Virus record (IMG/VR): IMGVR_UViG_3300048056_000086
Span: 1 to 49,647 of that record
DNA: 49,647 nucleotides
Direction: 5' to 3' (one strand)
DNA from: a virus
The notes under the pieces were generated by a model, which saw only the letters and a program-made list of their open reading frames with translations, had not been told where the DNA came from and did not search any database. Shown here piece after piece: positions 1-8,102 of this stretch. Within the stretch, counting starts at the first letter, position 1. Every line of letters starts with the position of its first letter. Position numbers and translations under genes: made by a program.

Positions 1-127
1 AAAAACGACAAGGGGGGTACCCGGAACGGTACAGCGTATCGTGCACAATGGCGAGTATGTCTTTTTACGTAGTTCGACGTCTGATATTTACGTATACAAA
101 ATAAACGCGGAGGGGTCGCCGGTACTG
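1..127. repeat. Left copy of 127-bp terminal direct repeat (circle closure)
   Basis: Bases 1-127 are identical to 49521-49647. A reading frame passes through both copies in the same phase. An exact 127-base overlap matches a common assembler k-mer length, so it most likely marks a circular or circularly permuted molecule rather than a biological terminal repeat. The unique genome length is then 49,520 bp. Confidence 0.93.
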
Positions 128-1234
128 ATTGACACTAATGACGCCATGACCCCGAACGATATGGAGGGGATCTATCACAGCGGGCGCTTTCTGTATGCGT
201 GCAATGATGATACTCTATGTGTTTTTAAATTAGACACGAATGAAAAACTTATTTTAATCGACGTGATACCCACGGATTCGGGTATCCAAGACGTTCACGG
301 TTATGATAACTTTATTTTCATCATAGACAGTGTCGGCGTCAAATCTTACTCGGAAAATCACCTTGGGGTTTTAACATCTATTGACAGTTTTGCCAGTGTT
401 GGCGGGTCCGCAATTTGGTCAAAGAGCGGGCGGTTATTCGTGGCTGCTTCGTGGGGTCTGATAAACGTAACAGTGTCGGAGTCCGGACGATTGACATACA
501 AAGAGGCATACTACGGCGGACTTGTAAACGCGGTGCACGGTGACGAAGATTTTATTTATGCCGTAACAAGCGTGGGTGATTTGCTCGTTATGCGGATAGG
601 TACCGACGGGGCATTGTCAACATTGAGTACAACGGCGCTACCCACTTCGAGTGTCCAAACCTGTTACTGGGATGGCGGATACCTTCACCTGTGTATGCCC
701 GACAGGTTTTTGTCGTTCGGCGTTGACCGGTCAACCGGCGCGGCCACACTCGAAAACCAAGTATATGACTCAATTGCGCAGTATTTTGACTCAATATTAC
801 ACGGCGGGAATCTGGTAGTTGTTAAGAGTTTAGTGGTGGAGGGCCCGCCCTACGCGATTGACGTGTTTTCGTTCGGGGATTCACGCGTTGAATACCCGGT
901 CAATTTCGTACCAAACGGCTACGGGATACTAGACGGCGTAATAAGTGTTCAGGGTTCCGACCTCGCCGTGACTGGCGAGGCCCCGCTGGGATTTGACCCG
1001 CAAATAGTAGAGCGGTCTAACTCGCGAGTGTTGGACGTGGATACGCGGTGGGATAAGATCTGCTACCAGTGGTTTGGCAGTTTTGACAGGTTGCAAGAGC
1101 TCTATGATGCCAATGACCACATTGACGCCGATATCAAAGCACGCTTGTATGTGCCACGCGGCACGATAGTATACAAGCCGGTGTCGGCCGAAACTGGTGA
1201 GTCGTCAATTGGCGCGGTATCATGGAGACGATGA
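2..1234 (+). CDS. C-terminal part of tail protein: beta-propeller-like region plus gpX-type domain (gene begins at 48595)
   Basis: This is the 3' part of the gene starting at 48595; the frame is open from base 2. A GTG at 41 could look like a start but is internal. The full protein is about 719 aa. This part first shows about seven beta-rich repeats (for example around GIYHSGRFLYACNDD and VHGDEDFIYAVTS), as in a beta-propeller. The last 80 residues (VDTRWDKICYQWFGSF, then YVPRGTIVYKP) look like the LysM-like tail protein X of phage P2. The gene sits between gpU and gpD, exactly where P2 has X. Inference: a tail-tip protein in which X is fused to a large surface-binding module. The propeller call rests on pattern only. 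Confidence 0.75.
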   Translation, partial: KTTRGVPGTVQRIVHNGEYVFLRSSTSDIYVYKINAEGSPVLIDTNDAMTPNDMEGIYHSGRFLYACNDDTLCVFKLDTNEKLILIDVIPTDSGIQDVHGYDNFIFIIDSVGVKSYSENHLGVLTSIDSFASVGGSAIWSKSGRLFVAASWGLINVTVSESGRLTYKEAYYGGLVNAVHGDEDFIYAVTSVGDLLVMRIGTDGALSTLSTTALPTSSVQTCYWDGGYLHLCMPDRFLSFGVDRSTGAATLENQVYDSIAQYFDSILHGGNLVVVKSLVVEGPPYAIDVFSFGDSRVEYPVNFVPNGYGILDGVISVQGSDLAVTGEAPLGFDPQIVERSNSRVLDVDTRWDKICYQWFGSFDRLQELYDANDHIDADIKARLYVPRGTIVYKPVSAETGESSIGAVSWRR

Positions 1235-1235
1235 C

Positions 1236-2225
1236 ATGTTAAAGAGCTATAAAATACTCGTCAACGGGATGGACATCACTAGCCAAATAAAAGACACGAT
1301 TACCAAAATAACATACCGTGATAACATGGGCCTCAAGACAGACACTTGCGACTTTTCGTTCAACAACACCGCGTTTGACCACAGTTTTCTAATGCCGGAT
1401 GCGTCACTAGTCGAGCTAGAGTTAACAGACCACAGCGATAAAGTTTTGCGGACAGGGTCCCTCTATGTGGATACAAGGAGCGGCAAGATCGGCAAGGGCC
1501 ACACGGTGACGATCATGACTAATTCGCAGCCTATGAACCGGCCAAGCCTGCGCCAATTTGTGTCTTACTCGAAACGTAAGGTCGCCCTTCGGACAATGCT
1601 CAAAGACGTGCTGAAAAAGGCAGACCTTGAGTTGATTTACTTGTTTGCTGAGTCACCCACTAAGCTATGGGACATAAATCTAAAAAACGTAGTGATACAG
1701 AACGAGACAATCGGCGCGGTGATTGACCGGTACGCTTCGGATTTTGGGTGCATGCTCAAACTGCATGACAATCAAATAATTTTTGCCAACAAATTAATTT
1801 TTGACCAATACGAAATCAATAAAATAATTGAGCCCTCTGCGGGGTGGATTGAAGATTTTGAGTATGAAATAAACGAGCGGCAGTTTTCTGAGTTTTCTGT
1901 GAAATATTACAACCCACGGACGGGCAAAACAACGGAAGACAAAAAGAACAAAAAATCAATACTGTTGACCGAGTCCCAAACAGTCAAGAGACTTATAGGC
2001 CAGCTTGCCGACAGCACTGCGGCGCGTGCGATAGCGATGTCCGTTGATGGTCAAAGCCAAGTCACCATATCATTTAGAACGGACGGTGACTCGGGGTGGC
2101 TTGCGGGCGACGTTTTGCAAGCGCAAGAGTTTGAAGAATTTACCGGCAAATATGTTATAACTAGTTTATTGCATGAGATCGGCACCGGCTGGAATGTAAG
2201 AGTGGAAGCCGAGAATATTTTTTAA
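1236..2225 (+). CDS. D: Tail hub protein, P2 gpD-like
   Basis: A 329-aa protein resembling the gpD / late-control D family, which forms the hub under the baseplate spike and is related to VgrG and T4 gp27. The N-terminus (YKILVNGMDITSQIKD) and the body with TKLWDINLKNVVIQNETIGAVIDRY are typical. ATG 1236 is chosen over GTG 1197 because GGAG at 1223-1226 is well placed, and because GTG would overlap the previous gene by 38 bases. The U - X-fusion - D order matches P2. The role is structural, in the virion tail tip. Confidence 0.82.
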   Translation: MLKSYKILVNGMDITSQIKDTITKITYRDNMGLKTDTCDFSFNNTAFDHSFLMPDASLVELELTDHSDKVLRTGSLYVDTRSGKIGKGHTVTIMTNSQPMNRPSLRQFVSYSKRKVALRTMLKDVLKKADLELIYLFAESPTKLWDINLKNVVIQNETIGAVIDRYASDFGCMLKLHDNQIIFANKLIFDQYEINKIIEPSAGWIEDFEYEINERQFSEFSVKYYNPRTGKTTEDKKNKKSILLTESQTVKRLIGQLADSTAARAIAMSVDGQSQVTISFRTDGDSGWLAGDVLQAQEFEEFTGKYVITSLLHEIGTGWNVRVEAENIF

Positions 2226-2236
2226 GGAGAAAAAAA

Positions 2237-3013
2237 ATGGCACGAAGAGTTTTACTAGGAGATGGCCGGTTAGCTGCTAACGAACTAACGGCAAGTGAAG
2301 TGGTGCCGATCGGCGCTACTTTTACCGAAGTCGCATCCACAATCAACACCCTGAACGGCGGGCGGGGTATGGCCGCAAGCGGGCTAAACGAACTAGTCAC
2401 GCATATCGCCATAACTGACACTATGCCCGCCGGGTCCGAGATCGTTATTACTCCGTGGGTGATAGGGTTCGGCGCTCTTGACGACGTCACCGAAGTCCTC
2501 GGAACTGTAACGGATGACACCCTTGCTAATCGTCTGGTTAACAACCAAGGAATTCGTGACGCCGATTTTATAAAAATCACATATCGTTTTCAGCAAGGCG
2601 CAGCCGCATACACAGTGACGGCGATTAACACACAGCTGAAAAACGCGGCGGCTAGTCAAAGCGTTGCGCTAGTCCCGCAATCGAGAGTCCCGAAACGATA
2701 CGAGGCCGCTACAGCGCCACTAGATATTGATTATGCGGTTACTTCGGCGTTTCATCTAATCTCAGTCAGTATGACTTGGAGCGGCGCAGTCACCACGGAT
2801 GAAGACTTCACAGTTAAGGTTCTTAACGGGTCCGGTGATGTCCATTGGCTCTACACGTTCGCGCCCCTGGACCGAATGCCCGGCCTAGTTTTCGATATCG
2901 ATTTCGACAAGCGGGAATTCCCTGCGGGATATACTATCGCTATAGATTTCCCAAACACCGAGGCAAACACAATAATCGTAAACACTATCTACGAACTAGA
3001 TAACGCAATTTAA
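2237..3013 (+). CDS. Putative baseplate or tail-fibre-region structural protein
   Basis: 258 aa with a good ribosome site (aaggagaaaaaa) directly after gpD. It is rich in beta strands, Thr, Val and Ala, with no membrane segment or signal peptide. A C-terminal stretch (LISVSMTWSGAVTTDEDFTV) resembles the jelly-roll-like domains of phage fibre attachment proteins. Its position between the hub and the fibre genes suggests a tail-fibre connector or receptor-binding accessory. I do not recognise the family. Confidence 0.6.
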   Translation: MARRVLLGDGRLAANELTASEVVPIGATFTEVASTINTLNGGRGMAASGLNELVTHIAITDTMPAGSEIVITPWVIGFGALDDVTEVLGTVTDDTLANRLVNNQGIRDADFIKITYRFQQGAAAYTVTAINTQLKNAAASQSVALVPQSRVPKRYEAATAPLDIDYAVTSAFHLISVSMTWSGAVTTDEDFTVKVLNGSGDVHWLYTFAPLDRMPGLVFDIDFDKREFPAGYTIAIDFPNTEANTIIVNTIYELDNAI

Positions 3014-3025
3014 GGAAGGTGAGAA

Positions 3026-4180
3026 ATGGTACAGTTTAGAGTAGAGGGCGTTCTAGTCACGGGTAATTTTTCGGTTGCGCCGGACGGTACAACCACGATT
3101 ATTTCAAACACGAACGCGGATGTTGTTATCACCCCCCACGGAACGGGTAATTTCGAATGGTCCGGCGCGAATTCATCCCTGTCCGACTTGGGTGCGCTGT
3201 CACTCGGCGGAGATATTACCCTTGTAGGTGGTGGGTCTATACTCACAGATTCGAACGGTGACATCGCACTCGCGCCGCACGGTACTGGGTATATAACCGC
3301 ATCTTCAAAGCAAGCAATTACGGGCGGCGGCTTGTCAACTGCGTGGGTCGCTAACAGTTTGTCAATGGGCCACGACCCAGCGACACACGTATCGTGGATT
3401 CAGGGTGGGGCAACGGCCGCCGGTACCCTGCAACTTAACCCGCAAGGTGGTCTAACCGTTGTTGGCGGTACCGGGGTTGGCAGTCATAGTCTCGGTACCG
3501 GAGACGTGGTTTTTAATAACAAAATAGAGGTTGATGGGTACTCTTATCTCGACGGATTAGTGCTACTTGGAAGTGCGATAAAATTCGGTGTGAATCAACA
3601 GATTTATGGTGACTCAACTGTAGGATATTTTTACCCGTATCTAACAACACAGACAGCATATTGTATGGGTTTTGGATTAGGCAGTCTATCAAATACTCTT
3701 TTAATCGCCGAGCGGGGTGACGAAACCGGTTTCGACTGGCAGGTACCACAACAAACAACGCCCACACTCGCGATCTGTGGGGCAGTGCGAAACACGACTC
3801 ACATAGGGCTATTAGCTCATGACGACACAGACTTCACTATAGATTCGTTGACACTGACGACTAAGTTTAAGTCTGGTATCAAACACAATGTAACAACAGT
3901 AAACGCGGCGACATATGATCTGCTTGCAAGCGATTATATTTTGCATGTCACATATACAGCCACGGCAGCTGTGACTTCTCTAACTCTTCCAAGTGCTCAA
4001 TGTGTCGATGGCCGTGTGATTTATTTTGCTGATGCTGGTGGCAATGCGGGCGCGAACAATATCACTTTTGACACCGAAGGCAGTGAGACGATTAACGGAT
4101 CTGCCACGCACGTTGTGAGTACTAATTACGGCAAGGGGATGATCTATTCCGATGGGTCTAATTGGTTCATAGGAGCATAA
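3026..4180 (+). CDS. Tail fibre protein with repeated PHGTG motif
   Basis: 384 aa, with the ribosome site ggaaggtgag before ATG 3026. The N-terminal half has two copies of a short motif, NADVVITPHGTGNFEWSG and NGDIALAPHGTGYI, a repeat seen in phage and environmental fibre proteins. The C-terminal 120 residues (TVNAATYDLLASDYILHVTY then SLTLPSAQCVDGRVIYFADAGG) form a compact beta domain often found at the end of tail fibres. The first residues (MVQFRVEGVLV) are similar to those of the next gene (MVTLRVNGTLV), which suggests a shared attachment segment. Probable role: adsorption. Confidence 0.7.
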   Translation: MVQFRVEGVLVTGNFSVAPDGTTTIISNTNADVVITPHGTGNFEWSGANSSLSDLGALSLGGDITLVGGGSILTDSNGDIALAPHGTGYITASSKQAITGGGLSTAWVANSLSMGHDPATHVSWIQGGATAAGTLQLNPQGGLTVVGGTGVGSHSLGTGDVVFNNKIEVDGYSYLDGLVLLGSAIKFGVNQQIYGDSTVGYFYPYLTTQTAYCMGFGLGSLSNTLLIAERGDETGFDWQVPQQTTPTLAICGAVRNTTHIGLLAHDDTDFTIDSLTLTTKFKSGIKHNVTTVNAATYDLLASDYILHVTYTATAAVTSLTLPSAQCVDGRVIYFADAGGNAGANNITFDTEGSETINGSATHVVSTNYGKGMIYSDGSNWFIGA

Positions 4181-4183
4181 AAA

Positions 4184-4519
4184 ATGGTAACCCTGCGCGT
4201 CAACGGCACCCTAGTTTCAAACGGACCTCTCTACGCCGTGCGGTCTGTGATTCAGCTGATTAATGACGCGAGCTTTACGTTGCCTGACTCACGGGCCGGA
4301 TTCGGTTTTTTCCAAGCGGGTAATGGTGCCGAATACATGCAGCTATCATGGGCCGATGACGCCACAGCGGTGACTGTTATCAATGGGTCGCTCAATACGG
4401 CGAACTCTGATAGTGTAGGCGACTTTTGCGCGTATAAAGTCGGTAATCAAGTCACAATAAAAAACAGACTCGGAACGACTCAAAAAATAGCATTCGAATA
4501 TTTCTACTACAAGCCATAG
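4184..4519 (+). CDS. Small fibre-associated protein
   Basis: 111 aa, beginning 3 bases after the fibre gene. Its N-terminus resembles that of the preceding fibre protein (MV, aromatic or Leu, RV, G, LV), followed by a single beta-rich domain. It may be a short fibre tip or fibre cap that uses the same attachment segment. No known family recognised. Confidence 0.55.
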   Translation: MVTLRVNGTLVSNGPLYAVRSVIQLINDASFTLPDSRAGFGFFQAGNGAEYMQLSWADDATAVTVINGSLNTANSDSVGDFCAYKVGNQVTIKNRLGTTQKIAFEYFYYKP

Positions 4520-4531
4520 GGGGTATTTTTA

Positions 4532-6202
4532 ATGTCTGCGTCCACGCCTTTGAAATCAAATGGAGAAAAAATATCCCGTCACGGAACACTAGGCAATGAC
4601 GTGTTCTCGATGGGCGACTTGCTCGACTACACCTCGGGTGGGGTGATAACCCTTCCTACGGGCAAGTGGATCTTTCGCGAAAGTTTTTCAATTGGCACGA
4701 ACCGGTTTTATTTGCCGATAGGATGGCAGGGCGAAATAACTGTAGATAATACGCGCAACGTCGCCATCACATACGAGGGTACCGGTACGATGTGGACCGT
4801 TTTCTACGCGGCCCGCCTTGCATTTGTGGATATGGGTTACATCCTAACGGGGATCGGCGCGCAATTTATCGACGTTACTGGCTCGGGGACGAACCTAGAA
4901 AACGGCATAATCCAGTTTCAAAACACGGGTCAAACTATCGGCACGTTTACGGATTGTTTTGGCGTGTACATGGATTTACTATATCTACTCGGGCACACTA
5001 ACGGCATGCGTATAATTCGGGGCAGTAACGTCAACATACGCAATATAGTGATACAAAGCTCTGGCGCTGGTACGGGCCCTGTTGTGAGCATAGAGGAGAT
5101 TGCGGGCACATTTGGGCCGCTCGCTACTATTAATCAACTATCAGTTATAGCGGGGCCAAACGAAAGCGTATTTTTTATTGACCCGTGCGCTAACGTCCCT
5201 GTGTCTATAAATGACACGGTGGCGGCGGGGTATAAAGACTTCTGGGAGGTCCGTGACACGGGGTCTATCGCCAGTTTTACAGACGTGTCCACAGGTGCCA
5301 CGGCGGTATCGGTAACAGACGACAGCGGTGACGCGTTGTTTACCTCCGTAGCCCATGGTTTAGTTGTTGGCGAGACGCCCGTCCATACGACCTCTCCTGA
5401 AGCGTCCTATAACGTGTCACTGCCTGTAACAGATGTGCCGACGGCCGACACTTACAAAGTCGGGGTTGACTACGTATCAGACGAGACCCTATTGTTTGAG
5501 ACGACGACCTGCCGGGTCAATGCCGTTGCGCACGGGCTCATGGACATGGCGTGTCTGTGCATATTGGACACGCTGTATTTCAGCGCTGGGTACAAGATAT
5601 TTAATGTTCAGACGGACAGCTTTGAGATAACGCTTGGGAAGCCCTTTCCGCCAACGGGGACCGAAACGGGGACTTGGAGTACAAGCTCGTTAACCTCGCA
5701 GAGCCCGTACGTAAATAGCGTGAGTAACGGCGAGGGCGTTAGAAACTCCAAAAACGTAGGGGCGTGGCTAGTAGGCGGTAACACTGCTGAGACCGATACT
5801 TCGACCCGATACCAGTTTGTTGATTTTAATTTAGGCGGCTTGGCGGTACCGCAAGGCCACATTGAGCAGTGGACAGTAATTGACCCAACTACCGGCGCTA
5901 TCAGATTTGACGGTCTCTACAGAACATACTTGACATACAAGGGCCACGTAACCGCAAAATCGGCGGGTAGCCCGCAAGAATTTAGGATACGGTTGATGAG
6001 GAGCCGAAACGGCGCGGCGTTTACGGAATTGCCCGCCCCGGACAACGTCGACGAAAAAGTCGGCGTTGCAGGGTTTTTGCAAACCACATCAGTGCAATGG
6101 AGTATAAACGTGTACCCGGGCGACGTGTATAAAATGCAAGTGGCCAATTGGGATGGGATTTCGAAATGGGTAATTGACACAGTAAAGAGTACAACAGAAT
6201 AG
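4532..6202 (+). CDS. Tail spike / fibre protein with beta-helix-like region
   Basis: 556 aa. Residues 1-60 hold a start typical of spike proteins (LPTGKWIFRESFSIGTN). Residues 60-230 read as short beta repeats (ITVDNTRNVAITYEG; NVNIRNIVIQSSGAG), consistent with a right-handed beta-helix. At about 255-370 two units built around SVAHGLVVGE and NAVAHGLMDM, each ending in a strand such as TDSFEITL, resemble the FCCH-like beta domain found in many tail spikes. No catalytic residues can be named. Role inferred: receptor or surface-polysaccharide binding. Confidence 0.68.
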   Translation: MSASTPLKSNGEKISRHGTLGNDVFSMGDLLDYTSGGVITLPTGKWIFRESFSIGTNRFYLPIGWQGEITVDNTRNVAITYEGTGTMWTVFYAARLAFVDMGYILTGIGAQFIDVTGSGTNLENGIIQFQNTGQTIGTFTDCFGVYMDLLYLLGHTNGMRIIRGSNVNIRNIVIQSSGAGTGPVVSIEEIAGTFGPLATINQLSVIAGPNESVFFIDPCANVPVSINDTVAAGYKDFWEVRDTGSIASFTDVSTGATAVSVTDDSGDALFTSVAHGLVVGETPVHTTSPEASYNVSLPVTDVPTADTYKVGVDYVSDETLLFETTTCRVNAVAHGLMDMACLCILDTLYFSAGYKIFNVQTDSFEITLGKPFPPTGTETGTWSTSSLTSQSPYVNSVSNGEGVRNSKNVGAWLVGGNTAETDTSTRYQFVDFNLGGLAVPQGHIEQWTVIDPTTGAIRFDGLYRTYLTYKGHVTAKSAGSPQEFRIRLMRSRNGAAFTELPAPDNVDEKVGVAGFLQTTSVQWSINVYPGDVYKMQVANWDGISKWVIDTVKSTTE

Positions 6203-6213
6203 GGAGAAAAAAA

Positions 6214-6570
6214 ATGTCAGAAGAGAAAAAAGCAATCATCAGTTTAAGTTTTCTATGTTCGGATGAGATGGAGGGCGAAACGGTCACGAAAAAAGCCCGA
6301 GACGTGGCCAGCTCGGCCATGGCCATCATAGACAACTTCATATCCGGGCAACCAGAGGGCAGCACGGCGCAAGAGCGTACGGCACCGATAGGGGCGGACC
6401 GCAGAATGGACGTTACTATAACTGTGGTAGTTGACGCGATAGCAGCGGCGGCAAGCCTCGAAACTCTTGTCAACAACAACCTAGGCTTATTCCCGCCGAT
6501 GATACCAAACACAAAACGCTTCGTGTACCTATCCGAAGAGATGCTGGATGTTGTTGATCCAGTAGTCTAA
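6214..6570 (+). CDS. Hypothetical protein, late operon
   Basis: 118 aa with the ribosome site agggagaaaaaaa, 11 bases after the spike gene. A soluble, Ala/Val-rich protein with no membrane segment and no recognised family. The position after the fibre genes and before a holin-like gene suggests a fibre-assembly or late accessory role, but nothing in the sequence decides this. Confidence 0.6.
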   Translation: MSEEKKAIISLSFLCSDEMEGETVTKKARDVASSAMAIIDNFISGQPEGSTAQERTAPIGADRRMDVTITVVVDAIAAAASLETLVNNNLGLFPPMIPNTKRFVYLSEEMLDVVDPVV

Positions 6571-6608
6571 TTTGTGCTAAACTGGAAACAGCAAAAAGGA
6601 GAGAAAAC

Positions 6609-6956
6609 ATGAGAATTGATTTTGAAACTGTGGTGATTGACCTGGGGGGCAAACCGGCGGGCAACGCCGCGAAGGGCGGCGCGCCGTACACGTTCCGCGA
6701 TGCATTTCTGGACGTGGTCAATATGTCAATGGCTAACCAACCCCCGGAGGTCAAGCGCGCTATTTACAACTGGGGCGTTAAGATCGCCGAAAACAAAACA
6801 CTCGAAATAACCGAACAAGAGGCCAATGAACTGGCGTCGATCATATCGATGCACCCCGGCGCTATTGTGATGGGGCGCATTCAAGACGCTCTCGCGGCTC
6901 CGGTTGCAGCACCAGCACCCGCGCCACTCAGGGCCGTACCGAAAGAGGAAGAGTAA
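6609..6956 (+). CDS. Hypothetical protein with Ala/Pro-rich C-terminus
   Basis: 115 aa with the ribosome site aaaaggagagaaaac. The N-terminal domain (MRIDFETVVIDLGGKPA) is followed by helical segments and an Ala/Pro tail (APVAAPAPAPLRAVPKEEE) that looks like a flexible linker. The soluble part ends before a short acidic stretch. The family is not recognised; it is co-transcribed with the fibre genes and the holin-like gene. Confidence 0.6.
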   Translation: MRIDFETVVIDLGGKPAGNAAKGGAPYTFRDAFLDVVNMSMANQPPEVKRAIYNWGVKIAENKTLEITEQEANELASIISMHPGAIVMGRIQDALAAPVAAPAPAPLRAVPKEEE

Positions 6957-6962
6957 CAAAAA

Positions 6963-7184
6963 ATGACTTGTCAATCCGATCACGACTTACTGCTGGAAAT
7001 GCGCGCGGACGTGCGCTACATAAAGCTGAATCTCGTAACCCGTCCAGAAATCAGGTTGACAGTATCGGACGGCATAGACATCCACGAAGACAAAAAACAC
7101 AAAAGTATTCCTGTCGCCACCATCATATCGACTGTTGTGATTGTAAGCGCCGCGCTAGGGACGATCATCACCAAACTTTTCTAG
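6963..7184 (+). CDS. Holin-like / XhlA-like small membrane protein
   Basis: 73 aa. The N-terminal half is an amphipathic segment (LLLEMRADVRYIKLNL) followed by a hydrophilic linker, and the last 22 residues (VATIISTVVIVSAALGTIITKLF) form a single membrane helix. This layout matches XhlA/haemolysin-type phage membrane proteins that act with holins in host lysis. It is the last gene of the plus-strand late block and overlaps the end of the convergent minus-strand MuF gene by 30 bases. The lysis role is inferred from topology only. Confidence 0.55.
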   Translation: MTCQSDHDLLLEMRADVRYIKLNLVTRPEIRLTVSDGIDIHEDKKHKSIPVATIISTVVIVSAALGTIITKLF

Positions 7185-8102
7185 CCGTTTTTTCATGCCC
7201 TTCGTGGGTTTCATCCAGTCATCAGATTGACCCGGGTTCACTGCGAAATCTTCGCCTTGATCTTCGGCTGTGATAGTCACCGGGCCGGATTCCTTGATAC
7301 CGTTTAGCGCAACATACGACTCAGTATATTCTAGCACTTGCGACCGCTCTTGGTAGTGGTTCGGTGTGTAATACTTGTCCCAAAATGGGTCGCTTTTTTT
7401 CCTACGGACGCCATTTAACTGCATACAAATATCAGTGGTACCGCCGTCTAAAACCGCCGCATATTCGAGCATAGCCACAAGTTTGCTAGCCTGCGCGGCT
7501 TTCCACCTGCCGACACTGTGGGCGGTGCTGTAATTAGTTCGGTATACGTTTTCGATATAGTATGGTTCCTCGCCCGCAAGCCCTAGCGTGTTCATGATCT
7601 CGTCACGCCCGACTCTGTCCATAAAATCGCGCAAGCCCAAACCGGTAGGCACGTTTTTGATAAACAGTTTCTGCAGGGCCTCCATGTTGTCGTAAAAGTC
7701 CAGCTTTGCGCGCGCGGTCAACATGCTGTCCATTTTGCCCGCCAGCTCGTCAACATACTCTTGACCCACACCTGCGTCGTCCAATATAGCGTCAATGGTT
7801 TTCTCATCAATCACATAGGCCGCATCCGTTTTCGCGCTAAACCTCGCCACGGCCTTCTCTTGGGCGTCGATGTTTTTATACGCGTGGATGTAGCCGAGCA
7901 AGTGGCTGTGCATGATCGAGAGGAAGATTAGTTGCTCTGAGGAGTCTAGATAATTGTTTCCCGGTTTGGGGCTGGGATCGCCCGCGCGTGCGTATAGCTC
8001 GGCATAAATGCCGTCTGCTATTTGTTGCCCGTAGACGTCGGTAATAGCGGCAAGATCTGACTCTGCGCTTTCAACACGTTTTTCCTCCGCTCGGTTTGCA
8101 AA
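7155..8102 (-). CDS. MuF-type minor head protein, probably made as a -1 frameshift extension of the portal
   Basis: The minus frame is open from 8108 to the stop at 7155 (about 315 aa after the shift point). An ATG at 7913 gives only 252 aa, has no ribosome site (upstream bases are pyrimidine-rich), and discards a convincing coding stretch of some 60 residues (ANRAEEKRVESAESDLAAI and GIYAELYARAGDPSPKP). No ATG, GTG or TTG occurs in frame between 8108 and 7913. The C-terminal part (YYIENVYRTNYSTAHSVGRW) is the core of the Mu gp30 / SPP1 gp7 head-morphogenesis domain, which binds the portal. The simplest reading is a portal-MuF fusion made by -1 slippage at the run of nine T. A homopolymer error in the assembly would give the same picture. 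Confidence 0.7.
   Translation of the reverse strand, partial: FANRAEEKRVESAESDLAAITDVYGQQIADGIYAELYARAGDPSPKPGNNYLDSSEQLIFLSIMHSHLLGYIHAYKNIDAQEKAVARFSAKTDAAYVIDEKTIDAILDDAGVGQEYVDELAGKMDSMLTARAKLDFYDNMEALQKLFIKNVPTGLGLRDFMDRVGRDEIMNTLGLAGEEPYYIENVYRTNYSTAHSVGRWKAAQASKLVAMLEYAAVLDGGTTDICMQLNGVRRKKSDPFWDKYYTPNHYQERSQVLEYTESYVALNGIKESGPVTITAEDQGEDFAVNPGQSDDWMKPTKGMKKRLEKFGDDRP

Noticed and set aside
588-1120. Minus-strand open frames inside the tail-tip gene
   Set aside because: Shadows of a clear plus-strand gene; no ribosome sites or protein features.
7160-7205. Terminator between the convergent late and replication operons
   Set aside because: Only a T-rich stretch near 7187 is visible; no stable GC hairpin precedes it on either strand.
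7155-7913. MuF gene starting at ATG 7913
   Set aside because: No ribosome site, and about 60 upstream residues in frame look like real MuF sequence; kept only as an alternative.
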